This document shows, piece after piece, positions 1 to 11,589 of a DNA stretch of 64,000 bases. The first letter of the stretch is position 1, and each line of letters opens with the position of its first letter. The notes beneath the pieces are model-generated. The model searched no databases. It saw only the letters and a program-made list of their open reading frames with translations, and had not been told where the DNA came from. The position numbers and the translations under genes were made by a program. Origin of the DNA: Euborellia annulipes (lineage: Eukaryota; Arthropoda; Insecta; Dermaptera; Anisolabididae); NCBI GenBank assembly GCA_023213315.1, contig JAKCPI010003011.1, positions 20,531 through 84,530 of the forward strand, written 5' to 3'.

Positions 1-103
1 AAATTACATATATGGTCGAGGGAGAAATTTGTGGCGCCGAATTTAGGTCCATTTCTCCTGATGACTAAAATTGCTTTCTGAGTGAATTCATATACTCGAA
101 TGC

Positions 104-178
104 CGTGCAGTGGTCTAGTGATAAGGGCCACAGAGTACAAATTGGTGGATCTGTGGTTCAACTCCCGGCGGCACACCC
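104..178 (+). other. tRNA-like relic (Pol III promoter-like boxes)
   Basis: The segment has an A-box-like TGGTCTAGTGATAAGG and, about 35 nt further on, a B-box-like GGTTCAACTCC. The spacing suits a tRNA-derived SINE head or a tRNA pseudogene. The T-stem and acceptor stem do not pair well, so a working tRNA gene is unlikely. It sits just upstream of a minus-strand SINE copy. Confidence 0.35.
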
Positions 179-190
179 TTACTTTGTTAT

Positions 191-192
<2 letters not shown>

Positions 193-250
<58 letters not shown>

Positions 251-475
251 AAAACACTCACACTTTTTTCTCATTCACACTCACATTCACACACAGTCTT
301 TTTGGCAACTTGGGCCATTTAAGAGTTTAAACGATACTCGTATGCTTAATATATCTATTGGGGGTTAAGGCATTCTTATTTAAGCCATTTGGTATGCAAA
401 TGGGTCTGGGGTTCGAACCCACGACTTTTGGTATACGAGATGAGCACGCTAACCCCCTACACCAAGCCCCGAGGG
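193..475 (-). mobile_element. tRNA-derived SINE, copy S1
   Basis: Read on the minus strand, this copy has a tRNA-like head (A box near 455-465, B box GGTTCGAACCC reading at 411-421), a body, a (GTGTGA)-rich segment and a poly(A) tail. The tail appears on the plus strand as 54 T residues (193-246), which suggests a young insertion. TATAA-like sequence lies on both sides and may be the target duplication. The body is slightly rearranged: the palindrome seen in other copies is incomplete here. Confidence 0.8.
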
Positions 476-534
476 TATAAATTTGTTAAAAAATTATTTA
501 AGCAATAGAGCAAAATCAAAACAAATAAAAAAAA

Positions 535-1234
535 TCTGGTGTGACTGGCGCACAGCACACAACTTTCTCTTACCTTCGGTAATCGAAAGTTGTGTACTGT
601 GCTTGTCACACCAGATTTTTTGTGTCGACATATATTTAGTTCCCGACAGTACGGAACATTTGAATTCAGATGTAAAATTTATAAGTATGGGAAAATATTT
701 ATATTTTGTTACCATGGCAACCATTTCTCCTCTCTTCCCTATGAAATACAAGAGTAAAGTGGTCTTCAGAAGATTTCAATCGCAAAATGAGAATATACAT
801 TTTAAAGAGCATCTAAAAAATAATTGATTTTTGAATTTAAAAAAAAAATCGTTGGAGCAAATTTTGAGAAAATCGAAAAAAACTGAAAAAGTACATCAGT
901 AAAGTACTAGTACTCTTTGGCCGATTTTGATTAAAAGCTTATTTTTCCGGTCCAGGAGGATGTTTAACTTAAATATAAAATTTCAGCCTCATAGCTCAAT
1001 TCCTTCATGCTTAAAATTGAACACAGACACACCCACCCACACACCCCACCCACACACACACCCACACACACACCCACACACACACAGACAGACCATGTCG
1101 CGAAAACCACTTTTTTGGATTCAGGGGACCTCAAAACGTGAAGATCCATCAAAATCTCGACATCGAATTTTTGACATGAATCCAATACTTTCTCTCTCTA
1201 TATATACTAACATATATATAGAGGTAAGAAAAGT
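535..1234 (-). mobile_element. Family A element, copy A1 (complete, Helentron-like)
   Basis: This is a full-length copy of the most abundant repeat of the window, in reverse orientation. Its R terminus (535-615) is an 81-bp imperfect hairpin that begins TCTGGTGTGAC and ends GTCACACCAGA. Its L terminus (about 1190-1234) is a second hairpin of CTCTATATA type ending in the reverse of ACTTTCTCTTACC. A CA-rich microsatellite at 1018-1085 lies inside. The element is bordered by A runs. No protein is encoded; the 114- and 131-codon frames across it are not conserved between copies. Confidence 0.85.
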
Positions 1235-2746
1235 AAAAACGTGTTGGGTTATTTCTTTGAATATTGAGCGGGCAAAGTTGTGCGCTCGGCTTACTGTTAG
1301 TCCTGCCCTTTATTCAAAGTAGTAAAAATTATATATGGAAACATTAGATTCAAAGGGAAACTAAAGGGCTTTATCGTGGCCTTGGCTTTCAGCCAAAGGA
1401 TAGTATTGTATTACAACAACTCATTTCCAAAGACGATATCATCTAAGGAGTATCAGTAACTGAACTATCTATTTTTTCTTTTTTTTTATTATGAAAATGT
1501 ATTTTTTGACCATTAAGAGATGCTTCGCTTCTTGTATGATACACTCTTCACTATTTTATATAATTCTTATTGCATTTGGAAAAATTAAGAGAAGGCCTAT
1601 AACTTTAAATAAAAAAAAATCTAAATCTAAAAAAGTGTTTTGGAACAAAGTTCTTTTACGCGACTTACAGTAGGGTGATTTGGCAGAATTCGTCACGTAA
1701 CAAAAAATCGTTACAGAGCTCGAGCGCCGGCGGAGAAAGTCGAGGTTAGCCGAAGCTTTGTCGAGGCCACGCCTACACCTAACGGGAGAAATCTCTTTCT
1801 CTCTATCTCTTTCTATATTATTTAAAAAAGAAAAGAATTATTTATTTTTATTGCAATAAAACAAATAATATTCATATTAAATAATATTCGGAGTTGAAGA
1901 AAAGAGAAAAACGATGTTCCTGGTGGAACCCCCCACGACCCCACACGTTTGCTTTTTTCATATTGTTTTTTGTATAGCTTACGTAAATTATTAATCAACC
2001 ATATCTTTGATAATTAATAATATTTATATTAGAATTCAAATGTTGATAAAATAATGAAGCAATCCTCTCTTTTCTCTCTCTCTCTCTCTTCTCTCTCTCT
2101 TCATTCTCTCTCTCACTCTCTCTTTAATATCATTTCTTTTTGTCGTTGAATCAAGCACATAAATAAGTCTTCCTGTTAAATGTAAGAAATATTTAGATAA
2201 AACATAGAAAGTATAATAAATATTAAAGAGAATAACTGTATGTTAAAACAAAAAAAAAAAATAATTCTAGGTGGAAATTCTCTCTTTAGGCTGTCGTAGA
2301 AGCGTTTAGATTGGGAATAAAAGAAAGAAGGGGAAAATTGAAGGGGCAAGAAAGAAAAAAAAAGGCGAAGGAAATATTGGATGGTTGAATATATATGGTG
2401 GCATATCATAATTGATTATAGGACAATATCAAATTGAGACAAAATCAATATTTCCATTAAAAAAAAAATACAATCAAAGGGCGAAAAAAAATCAATTTTC
2501 CAATTATATAAATTAAATTTACACTTGTGAATAACGCCGTAATTATTTATTTTATCTATGCAAATTTATTTTCTCTATGATCTCAAAAAATGTACCCTAA
2601 GCGTCAAAAAAGTTTGTTCCCTCTTAAAAAGACCTCTCTTAATGATTCTGTAATTTATTAAACATTTAATATGAATATTTTATACATTTCTAAGTGAAAA
2701 AAAAACATTAAATAAAACAAAGACAAAAATGTCGATTTTATTTTTT
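1235..2746. other. No gene seen; low-complexity AT-rich DNA
   Basis: I see only AT-rich sequence, a short GC-rich patch near 1716-1790 and a CT-rich microsatellite at about 2067-2125. The 77-codon minus frame at 2176-2409 is composed of homopolymer-rich codons and is not supported. Confidence 0.6.
2067..2125. repeat. CT-rich microsatellite
   Basis: Imperfect run of CTCTCT interrupted by TTCT and CACT units. Confidence 0.8.
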
Positions 2747-2750
2747 TTAA

Positions 2751-3147
2751 GGTGCCCGTCTCGAAAAGCCGTTAGAAGACGATTCACTACCGAGTTACTC
2801 TAGACGACAAGAGATGGCGTTAGTTTTCCCCATAGGAATACAAGGGATTTATTCCATTTCATTTGAAAGATTCCAGCTAATTAATTAAGGGTTAAAAATT
2901 AATTATTTTTCAACACAATGATTACTAATTTAATTATCTACAAGTTATAGAGCGGATTTTTTAAAAATATCTTTTATTTAATGCGATTAATCTAAAAAAA
3001 AAAAATTATTTTTTCGAAAATCAAAAAAAGGGCTTCTATAAGTTGTAGATATTTTAAATAGCTTTAATTTTAAAAAAATTTGAGGTCGATAGCTTCAATA
3101 GTGTGGCCGCCGGAATCTCCCAAAATTAGCACCCCGAGACGCGCACC
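2751..3147 (+). mobile_element. Family B MITE, copy B1 (TTAA-flanked)
   Basis: This non-coding element of 397 bp has inverted termini (consensus GGTGCGCGTCTCG; here GGTGCCCGTCTCG at the left and CGAGACGCGCACC at the right) and TTAA on both sides (2747-2750 and 3148-3151). B2 (inverted) and B3 give the same boundaries. TTAA duplication is typical of piggyBac-type transposition, but the termini do not begin CCC, so the superfamily is open. B1 also serves as the empty site for the A14 insertion in B3. Confidence 0.85.
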
Positions 3148-3500
3148 TTAACGCCAAATTTCTAAAATTTTAAAATAATCTTTCCATTTCAGTTTTTTTT
3201 TTTTTATTTTTTTTTTTTTTTTTTTTATTTTTTATTTATATTAATTATTTTTAATAATATACTTCAATATTTTACAAATTTATGGTGTGTTGGTTTGTTC
3301 CCACATATTGAAAATCGACATATTTGTCTTCATTTTATTTAAATTGTGTTAAATTGATTAAAATGATTTGTATTTGTGTTAAATTTACTTAGAAATGTTT
3401 AAGATATGTTTCTTAAATTAGACTATCATTAAGGTAGATTAGAACACGTCTTCTTAAGAAACTTTTTGACGCACAGTGTATTTATTAATCGGAAGATATT

Positions 3501-3727
3501 ATGCATAAAGGAACCAAGCGCCATCATGATCGAAATCGAGTTAAAACCACCTTGTGGGGAAAAAGAAGATCTACCTCTTTATTTAAATCACAACATTATT
3601 GCTCTGTGCGCTTTTTTTTTGTATAAAACAAGAAAAAAGTCATTGCCCTAGGTTTTGTTTACCACTGTGCAAATGAAATGCTCTTTATCTCAGATTTAGG
3701 TTAATGGCGCTTGGTTCCTTCATGCAT
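3501..3727. mobile_element. Short inverted-repeat element (MITE-like)
   Basis: Terminal inverted repeats of 24 bp (3501-3524 and 3704-3727) contain GAACCAAGCGCCAT and its reverse complement and start with ATGCAT. The 179-bp interior holds the meaningless 61-codon frame at 3466-3651. I cannot assign a superfamily. Confidence 0.65.
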
Positions 3728-3876
3728 AACAATTTTCCAATTGAGATATCTGCATTGTAGGCAGCCAAGATGATTAATAACGTTTTTTATTCCTTGACGT
3801 TTCGGAGCAAAAAGAAGTTCTATGCAGAGATTTTGCTTCTTTCTTCTCACAGTGATTCGGCTTCCCGTCTTGAGCA

Positions 3877-4128
3877 CATGGGCGTCCGCAGGGGGGGCAA
3901 CCAGGCACTTGCCCCCCCCCCCTGGAAAATTAAAATGATACAAAAAATGTATAAAACAAAAAAAAAATACAAAAAAACCTTTCACAGTATACATCCACCT
4001 TGCCGCGGTGAGAAAGCTTTAAATACTAAGAGATGTATAACATTATTAATATCAAAATACGTTTTTTTTTTAACTTATCTGGAAGTGACTTGCCCCCCCC
4101 CCTGCAAAAAATCCTGCGGACGCCCTTG
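3877..4128. mobile_element. hAT-like MITE (family M)
   Basis: The inverted ends CATGGGCGTCCGCAGG and CCTGCGGACGCCCTTG are each followed inward by a G or C tract, and the element is flanked by the perfect 8-bp duplication CTTGAGCA (3869-3876, 4129-4136). The 8-bp duplication and the GGCG-type termini fit non-autonomous hAT elements. Overlapping frames of 97 and 130 codons simply run through it. Confidence 0.85.
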
Positions 4129-5325
4129 CTTGAGCAATAAAAATTTATTGACTATCGATTAATTTGAATAAAATAAATGCCGAAATAAAGATCTTCAAAT
4201 AAGATTATCTAGAGTAGAAACAAGCAATGCTATTTCCCGCACAGAGCGATAAATAATTAAATACCAATTTAAGTGTAAATTTAATTTAATGCTCCTATTT
4301 TTTTTTTTTTTTCAAATTTGAATTGTTTATAATCAAACATGATAAAATAATTTCTAAACGATTAGTGAGACAGTTTTGTGTCAATTCATTGTCAATGATT
4401 GATGGATAAAAAAAAAAAAAAACAATTATTTATATAGAAATATAAAATTTACATGTGCAAAGCTTAGATTTATAATTGTGAAAATTAGAAAAAAATAAAT
4501 AAATAAAGTTAAAAAAAAAAAAAAATAGAGATTTTGATAAAGACAAGCTGCAAAAGCTTTTTGCTAAGAATAAAAAAAAGAAAAAAAAAAAATTTTATAA
4601 ATCTGTGATGTTGCGTCGCTATTTTATATGTGAATATATACATATACCTACATAATTATATCTCTATATATATGTATATATACACCTTAATGCGTTAGAT
4701 GTTTAAATGAAAGAAAAAAAAAAAAAAAAACAATGTAGAATCATAAAATAGATAAATCGATAGGTGAATAATAATAATAAAACATACAGGGTGTTTGTTT
4801 ACTCACAATGTATTGATTGATTTAATAATAAAAAAAAAACGCAAAATAAACTTCTTACAAACTCTCTAAATTAAATTAAAATTTTTTTATATATTAGTAT
4901 ATGATGCAAGTCATTATGAATATATATTTAATTTCAATGAATAATAAACAAGTTATAATAATAAATAAATTAAAAATAAATAAATAAATGAATTCATTAG
5001 AGTTATCGAATTATTATTTAATTAGAAATGCATGAAAAATTTTTTTTTATAAAGAAATCTATACAGAGGGAATTATGCATTTTGCATTTTTACTTATTTA
5101 TTATTTCATTAGTAATTATGACGCAAAAATAAAAATATTCTTGACGATCTTTAGCCACTTTTCTTATACTGTTGTATAACCAATATCGATACTTTTGTTC
5201 GAAAAATTTCCCCAGGGCGAAAAAAAAAAATTTAGTTTCGAGGAAAAAAATTTTTTGCAGAGCGGAAAAATTTTGTCTCCCTTAAAAAAATTTGTAAAAT
5301 TATTTCAATTTGTACGCTGATATTA
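4129..5325. other. No gene seen; AT-rich, poly(A)/poly(T) DNA
   Basis: Very AT-rich with many A or T runs of 8-20 bases and TATA-type stretches near 4620-4690. I find no inverted repeat pair or ORF of interest. Confidence 0.6.
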
Positions 5326-5679
5326 CAATTTATTTAAGGTTCAGGAAATCCCAAATAAGCAACCCAGCTAGCTAGTCGTTTTTTTAATTTTTATTTAAAC
5401 ATAGTGCCAGGGCCAAGGTTTCGGTCACATATAGGACCATCATCAGGGACAAGCCATTGTCAATTTATTAATCCTCTTGGTCATATTGGCCAAATAAATT
5501 TATTAATAATACAACAAATCCAATGACTAAATTGTTTGATATAGTGTGTTATTATGGTCTGAGAGTGTGTGAATGTGACCGAAACCTTGGCCCTGGTACT
5601 TTATGTTTATATAAAAATTGAAAAAACGACTAGCTGCGTTGCTCATTCGGGATTTCCTGAACCTTAAATAAATTATGAG
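5326..5679. repeat. Long inverted repeat W1 with decayed hammerhead-like core
   Basis: Arms of roughly 105 bp face each other around a loop of about 130 bp. The outer arms share GGTTCAGGAAATCCC and its reverse complement at the other end. Inside both arms is a sequence related to the hammerhead core: on the minus strand near 5405-5456 it reads CTGATGA, a GGTC/GACC helix, then GAAAC, but the expected GTC has become CTT. The right arm (about 5550-5605) is more degraded. It closely neighbours W2. Confidence 0.7.
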
Positions 5680-5763
5680 AAAAGTAGATTTATAGCTGGA
5701 TAAAATTATTGTGAAACAGGATGAATAAAAAAGAGCAGCTAGTATTTGTTTCATTTATTTAAG

Positions 5764-5817
5764 GCCCATTAAGCTGACGTTTCGGTCTCGGTCGAGACCA
5801 TCCTCAGAGCTTATAAT
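5764..5817 (-). ncRNA. Hammerhead ribozyme-like motif (type I, minimal), left arm of W2
   Basis: On the minus strand the order is: stem I 5' strand ending AAGCT, core CTGAGGA, one unpaired T, stem II GGTCTC/GAGACC with loop GACC, core GAAAC, cleavage triplet GTC, stem I 3' strand AGCTTAATGGGC. Stem III is reduced to the self-complementary ACGT, which fits the minimal, dimer-acting hammerheads described for Penelope-like elements. The extra base after CTGAGGA is a departure from the textbook motif. Confidence 0.65.
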
Positions 5818-5860
5818 GAATTATATAATTGAGTTTTTTGAAATTTGTCTCAAATTGACA

Positions 5861-5915
5861 GCCCATAAGCTCTGAGGATGGTCTCGACCGAGACCGAAAC
5901 GTCAGCTTAATGGGC
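5861..5915 (+). ncRNA. Hammerhead ribozyme-like motif (type I, minimal), right arm of W2
   Basis: Stem I GCCCATAAGCT (5861-5871) pairs with AGCTTAATGGGC (5904-5915) with one bulge. CTGAGGA is at 5872-5878, the stem II hairpin at 5880-5895, GAAAC at 5896-5900 and the predicted cleavage triplet GTC at 5901-5903. All invariant core bases are present. It is the inverted twin of the left-arm motif. Confidence 0.7.
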
Positions 5916-6195
5916 CTTAAATAAATGAAACAAATACTAGCTGCTCTTCTTTATTCATCCTGTTTCACATTAAATAAATTATTTCCATGGCAGGGGAAAA
6001 ATTGCCGCCCTGCAGGACAATTTTGTTTTGTTGATTTGTTTTGTTGCAGGGCGGAAAAATTTTTTGTCTCTCTTTAAAATGATTTCCATGGCAGGGGAAA
6101 AAATTGCCACCCTTTAGTTTCGTCAAAATAAAATTTTCCGCAGGGAAATTTTAGAGTTCGAGCCCCCCCCCTCCCGAAAAAAATTTCTATATTCG

Positions 6196-7254
6196 CCTCT
6201 GACTAATATATGTATAAACCCTGAAAGCTATTTGCTAGTGAATTTGATTGGAATAAACAAAAAAAAAAAAAAATTTTAAGTTGATTATAAGCGAAAATGA
6301 TTTTAAAAAATGAAAGGATAATCTTCATGTTGGAGATGAGAAATCAATGTTGATGCAATAAAGCATAAAATACATAAATAATTTATTTAATTAAATATAT
6401 TATTCATTAAAGGATTAAAAAAAAAAACGAAATTGAATTGAAATTTTGGACGTTGATGCAAATATAATAAAAATGCATTAACTAATTCGCAATTACTATT
6501 ATTATTAATAACTTATAATCCGATATGAATTATACAGATAATGGAAATGAATGTGTTATAGAATAGAATATGTAAAAAAAAATAACATACGGGCGGATCT
6601 GTAATATAAAGAAGAAATTAAAATAGAAAAAGATCCGCCACTTCTTTTGGGATTTCTAATATTGTTTTTGTATAATTTTACTATAATTTAATAAATGTAT
6701 CAATTTATAATGTATTTGTGATTATTTTTAATCCTCTGATTTGTCTCCCCCCCCCTCAATTTTAAAGAATTTATTTTTCCCATTGTGAGTGAACAAGATG
6801 AAATACACACATACAGACACACACCCTGTATAATTTTGTGTTTTTGTTCCAATCTCTGTGTTTGTTTCCTTCGCCCTTTTAGAATTAAAGAGAAATGTCA
6901 CCATTAAAGGTGGGAGAAAGAAAGATAGATTAAATCAGCCATTATACGAATTTATATGTACCAAGGTAATAAAAAAAAAAAATCCGATGGCTATAAAAAA
7001 ATAACTAAGAAAACGAGAATTGAATTTGTAAAGAAAAGAATTCTTTTTACTAGAGCTAAGGAAATGAATTAAAATAAAAGTATTCTGACAAATTCGGTAT
7101 ATTGATATCAGCTATAAAATTTCCTTTTAAGCTGAAAACAAGGATGATAAAGTCAATAAATAACATTTTCCTAATTTTTTTTCTTCCTTTTTTTTTCTAC
7201 TCCTTAATTTTTTGAATTTTATTAGCGAAGTTATTTCCAAGGAAGAATCTCATG
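6196..7254. other. No gene seen
   Basis: AT-rich DNA. A CCCCCCC run followed by a TATATTCGCC end (about 6155-6195) resembles the terminus of the G/C-tract hAT family seen at 40132-40538, but I could not find its partner end. The rest shows nothing I can name. Confidence 0.5.
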
Positions 7255-8345
7255 ACTAGAGCCATCTGGGCTCATCAAACCTTAAAATATGCATGCATGG
7301 ATGCACTATAAAATGACCAAATATGCACAATGAAGGGAAAAAAGAGCTCTAGCACAAATTGGGTCACACTTTTTATTATATTTTTACCGGGACTACCCCC
7401 CCCCCTGGAGCTCCCTGCTCGCAAATGCATCAAATTTATTCATGCTGTTTCGAAATTTTCAAATTTCCCTCTCTGACTTAAATTTTAAATTTCCGGCTCC
7501 CGCTCCATTTCCTGTAACTCTAGCCAATCAGCGTCCTGATCTGCACAGACGGAAGCTAGTCGCTAGCTCTTTATACCTATATAGTATAATAATGATTTTT
7601 TTTTTTTTTTAAATGAACATCAAGCAATTTCTCTAAATTTTCTAATTTTCTTCGTTTAAAGACATGCTTGTTGTATCTGAGAAGTCGTTATTGAACTCAG
7701 AAAATGGTCTTTGAAGTGACAGACATATATATACTTGAAAGAAGAAATCTGGGACAAATTGAGGTTGAAATGTTGATCTTTTACATTTCCACCCTGTAAA
7801 GAGCGAAAGCTTAAAAACATTAAAAATTTTTGTCACATAAATTAGACTATAAAAGCAACTACCGAAAAATATTTAAGACATGCTTTTTTCTTTAAAAAAA
7901 AAAATGTTAAAATATCCATGAAAAATAATGAAACATGCATTGTGCACAGAATTTCTTCAAAAAAAGGTCAAAATATGCTCGGAGTTATTTCGAATCGAAT
8001 ACTTGAAATGGATAACTGCAAAGTTTCAACATCGTCTTCAGTTTCTACACAATCATGCAATTGCATCCGGTGGCGTAGCGAGGGGAGGCAAGGGGGCATA
8101 ATACCCCGGGCGCTACTCACAAAGGGTCCACAAAACAAAATATTGCTGGATAATTTTATTTTTATTATAATTGATTTCTGGAAAATATATTTTAAATTTA
8201 ATGCCAGTATAATATAATAATTTTGTTTATTTCACATATAATATATGGTTTTCGAATGGGGGGGGGGGAGGCGCTAAAAGGTATTGTGCCCCGGGCGTGA
8301 GTTAAGCTCGCTACGCCACTGCATCAACATCTCATGACAATATGA
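7255..8345 (+). repeat. Family J interspersed repeat, copy J1 (interrupted by K)
   Basis: This copy shares many blocks with J2 (29645-32725) and J3 (about 34345-34978), for example CTTAAAATATGCATGCAT, GACCAAATATGCACAATGAA and GGATAACTGCAAAGTT. Its site at 7657-7680 is the empty version of the hAT insertion in J2. An insertion (K) interrupts it at 8068-8319. I do not recognise a protein or terminal repeats. Confidence 0.7.
8068..8319. mobile_element. Inverted-repeat element K inserted in J1
   Basis: The ends match the GTGGCGTAGCGAG type in inverted orientation (left CGGTGGCGTAGCGAG, right CTCGCTACGCCACT) with a G tract and CCCCGGGCG inside each terminus. TGCATC lies on both sides (8062-8067, 8320-8325) and the J2 copy lacks the element at this place. 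The termini look hAT-like, but I see a 6-bp rather than a clean 8-bp duplication. Confidence 0.7.
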
Positions 8346-8404
8346 TAATTCAATTTACAAAAAATATCAGTAGTATTATGTATATGCTGTAAATCGAATA
8401 TTAA

Positions 8405-10026
8405 GGCCGGTATTCATAATCGAGACTTATTGAACAAGTCAGACTAAAGAAATTGCTTAAGTTCACTTTCGATTCATAGTCACAAACAAGCAATCACTTG
8501 AGTCAGTGCAAGCGAGCAGCACCTGGCGGAGACTTGACAAAGTAAAGACTTGTTGCCTAGGTCACTAACCCTAACTTATTCGATGTTTTCGTTATTCAGA
8601 GTTATTTCTTAAGCCAAGACTAGTTTCAAATAAGTTCGTTCGATTTCATAGTGATTTTTCATGCGGACTAGATAGCAAACAAGTCAGAATTTAACAAGTC
8701 AAGTCGAGAGGTGACTTGAGTCTTTGTTTTTGACAGCAGTTGTCAGATCTTCAATTTTCAAATTATCATAAAAGTAAAAAATTAAGGTTAGAATTAATTA
8801 TTAAATTAAATTATTAATAAATAACATTATTATTTATTCAAATTTTCACTTGGAATATAATAATTAATAAAAATATATTTTTTGCAGTCCTTTTTTGTAA
8901 ATTATAGCTTATAAAAAAAGAAGAGCAAGATTATATATTTATATTATTATATAAGGTAAATTAATACTTTGTTTTAAATAACTATTATTTATTTAAATTT
9001 TCATTTGGAATATAATCTTTGATAATAACTAAAATATTTATTTTAGATGGATTTGTACAAACAATTATGATTTAAATTTATATTGTGGAAGTATTTTTTA
9101 TGATGAACTAAAGTGTTGATAGTTAATAAAATAAAATATGGTAGTTTTTTGGTTGCAGGTTAATTTTCGACTGAACATTGAGTTCAGATGGTTATAAACC
9201 ATAATCTTCAAGCTTGGAAATCACAATCAAGTTATATTTACTATAATAAATGAATGCTTTCATTTCTTTATAATATAAAAATACATTTTAGTTGTATTTT
9301 TTTTTTTTTATTTATTTGCCCCTTCCAGCCGTAGGCCATTGGGTAACATTTTAGTTGTATGATTAACAAAATTTTAAATAAATTAAATTTTCATTGTGCA
9401 TATAATATTTGTTATTTACCTAAAGAAACCAAAAATCCTTTGTAAAGATATTAAAGAACAATTCTTAGCTTATTTTTTTCCAAATGAGGTGTGTCTATAT
9501 ATATTTTTTTATTAATAAATATATATTTCTATGTATATTAAGGCCTTATTATAGTTTTTAACCTAACAAATTTTTTAATTCAACTGGTCTTGTTTATTTT
9601 TTTAGAAATTTTTATATTTTTGTAAAAAAATTAATTAATTATTTTTAATTAAATATTTTAATTTATAGTATTTATTGAATTAATTTCAATTTTTATTATG
9701 TTGCCTACTTCACAAAACGTCAAATTATTTTTTCACAATAATATAATATTTCTGTAATATTTTATTCTTTGAAATTTTCGACTCGCCATATTAGCCGAAG
9801 GTTGCCGATTGTATCCGATCGGAGCCGAGAATAGCCGAAGTCGTTGACTTGACGAAGCAATTGGTTTGGCAAACAAGCAATGTTTATTGGAACTCTGACT
9901 TCAAAAAGTCTTGCTTGAATAATGTTTATGAAATCATAAACAAACTAGCTCGACTTGTTCAAAAAAGTCTTACTTCATGGAGTCAGACTTAAGCACGAAA
10001 ACAAGTTTCAATTATGAATACGGCCC
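8405..10026. mobile_element. Family S transposon, non-coding, TAA-flanked (Harbinger-like?)
   Basis: The 1.6-kb element has inverted termini GGCCGGTATTCATAAT (left) and, on the reverse strand of the right end, GGGCCGTATTCATAAT, followed by related ACTTGTT/GACTT-rich subterminal blocks. TAA occurs on both sides (8402-8404, 10027-10029). Such termini with 3-bp TAA/TTA duplications are typical of PIF/Harbinger MITEs. No transposase frame survives. A tiny retroposon is inserted at 9298-9345. Confidence 0.75.
9298..9345 (-). mobile_element. 48-bp poly(A)-tailed retroposon fragment
   Basis: On the minus strand it reads TACCCAATGGCCTACGG..., then a CAAATAAATAAA stretch and a poly(A) tail. The perfect 15-bp direct repeat ACATTTTAGTTGTAT surrounds it (9283-9297 and 9346-9360). 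It is a severely 5'-truncated insertion of a retroelement that is not otherwise present in the window. Confidence 0.8.
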
Positions 10027-10029
10027 TAA

Positions 10030-10974
10030 AACCTCTAGTGCAATCCAGTTTATGACTAAAATACAAAAGATACGTCCAATTGCTCTATTCTTATTCAAAA
10101 GTCTACAATATTGCGAAGACTAAGCATTTTATAGTGCCAATATAAACTTATTTATTTTTTGTTGATATTGAGCGTTTAGTCTTTATTTCAATTAGAAAGA
10201 ATTCTATAATACTTCTCAATTTTATACCTCTTTATTTATTTCTCTCGAGATAAAAAATAAAAATTATATCTCAGACATTAAAAATAAAAATAAAAATAAG
10301 AAGAAAGAAAAGATAACAAGAAAAATGAAGAAACAGTTACTTGGAGATAGAAAACAATTAGAGTTCCGAAATTGCTTCTTAATTGATTATCATGAGAAGA
10401 CAAAAAAAAACTTAAAAATTCGAGATTATCTCAATTTAGTCCACTAGATGGACGAGCAATTAATTAATGTTTTCTTAAATTGCACCTTACATTTTTTACT
10501 TTAATCGGGAATTGCCCTGAAAAATGTGCCTACTCTAGCCAATCAGAAAGCTTGGTTAATTTCACTTTATTATTATTTTTCATTTTTTTTTTTTTTAATT
10601 AATATTTGATAAATAATAATTTTTCATTTTTTAAGGGGTCCTCACACCTGCAAAAATGTTGCTCAAATATATTTTTGTGTAAAATATTAAATGGACCCCT
10701 CAAACTAGAGGCCTGCTCGTGTTGATTTTTTTGGCCCGTACCCGCATTTTTTTGTCTTCCCGCCCGTACGTAGTTAAGTTATACTTATTTAAGTTATACA
10801 TAATTAAGTAATACTTAATAGGTAAGAGAAAGTAAAAAACAAAAACATTATCAATATGCGTTAAGAAGAACGTTTTGACCGGGATTTCCTTTGGAGTTTT
10901 TGGCCCGAGAACAAAATAATTTTTAGGCTCCGTCATCACAGCTGATTTGACTTCATAAGCTTTTACTTTCACTT
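10030..10974. other. No gene seen
   Basis: AT-rich DNA without recognised repeat boundaries. The 90-codon minus frame at 10700-10972 has no recognisable features. Confidence 0.5.
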
Positions 10975-11589
10975 ACCTCTCTATATATGCTATATAGAGG
11001 GAAAGTAGAGGATTCATGTCATGTTCGATGTTGAGATTTTGATGAATATACGCGTTTTGAGGTCCCCTGAATCAAAAAAGTGGCCTTCGCAACATGGTCT
11101 GTTTGTCTCTCTGTGTGTGCTCATTTTAAAGCATGAAAGAATTGAGCTCTGAGGGTGAAATTTTATATTTAAATTAGGCTTCCTCCTGGAGCGTGAAAAT
11201 AAGCTTTTAAACAAAATTGGCCAAAAAGTACTAGACTAGTACCTAACTGATGTACTTTTTCAGTTTTTTTTTTCGATTTTCTCAAAATTCTAAAATCAAT
11301 TATTTTTTAGATACTCATTCAAATCTTGTAGGATATTCTCATTTTGTCCTCAAAATTGTTTGAAGCACACACTACACTTGTACTTCATATGATAGATAGG
11401 AGAAATGGTTGCCATGGTAACAAAAGATAAATATTTTCCCATGTTTATAAATTTTACATCTTGAATTCTAATATCGGTGGAAACTAAAAATATGTCGACA
11501 CGAAAAATCTGGTGTGATAAGCACAGAACACAACTTTCGATTACTGAAGGTAAGAGAAAGTTGTGTGCTGTGCGACCAGTCAAACCAGA
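10975..11589 (+). mobile_element. Family A element, copy A2
   Basis: L end begins ACTTTCACTTACC with its TATA-loop hairpin. R hairpin ends CAAACCAGA and contains the internal GGTAAGAGAAAGT. T runs flank both ends. The central microsatellite is short here (TCTCTGTGTGTG). Confidence 0.8.

Larger units (their letters stand above)
5701..5980. repeat. Long inverted repeat W2 (foldback) carrying two hammerhead motifs
   Basis: Two near-identical arms of about 115 bp (about 5701-5817 and 5861-5980) flank a spacer of roughly 45 bp. Each arm contains a complete hammerhead-type motif followed by about 70 bp ending near TTTATTCATCCTG. The arrangement is head-to-head. It resembles inverted terminal repeats of Penelope-like elements, though no reverse transcriptase or GIY-YIG region is present here. 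Confidence 0.85.

Noticed and set aside
104..178. Functional tRNA gene
   Set aside because: Promoter boxes are present but T-stem and acceptor stem do not pair.
535..1234. Family A as a eukaryotic IS200/IS605-like element
   Set aside because: Hairpins at both ends and no duplication are shared, but asymmetric inverted repeats and T|T insertion fit Helentrons better, and no Y1 transposase is visible.
927..1322. 131-codon frame across family A copy A1
   Set aside because: Includes the CA microsatellite (PTHTHP-type run) and is not kept open in other copies.
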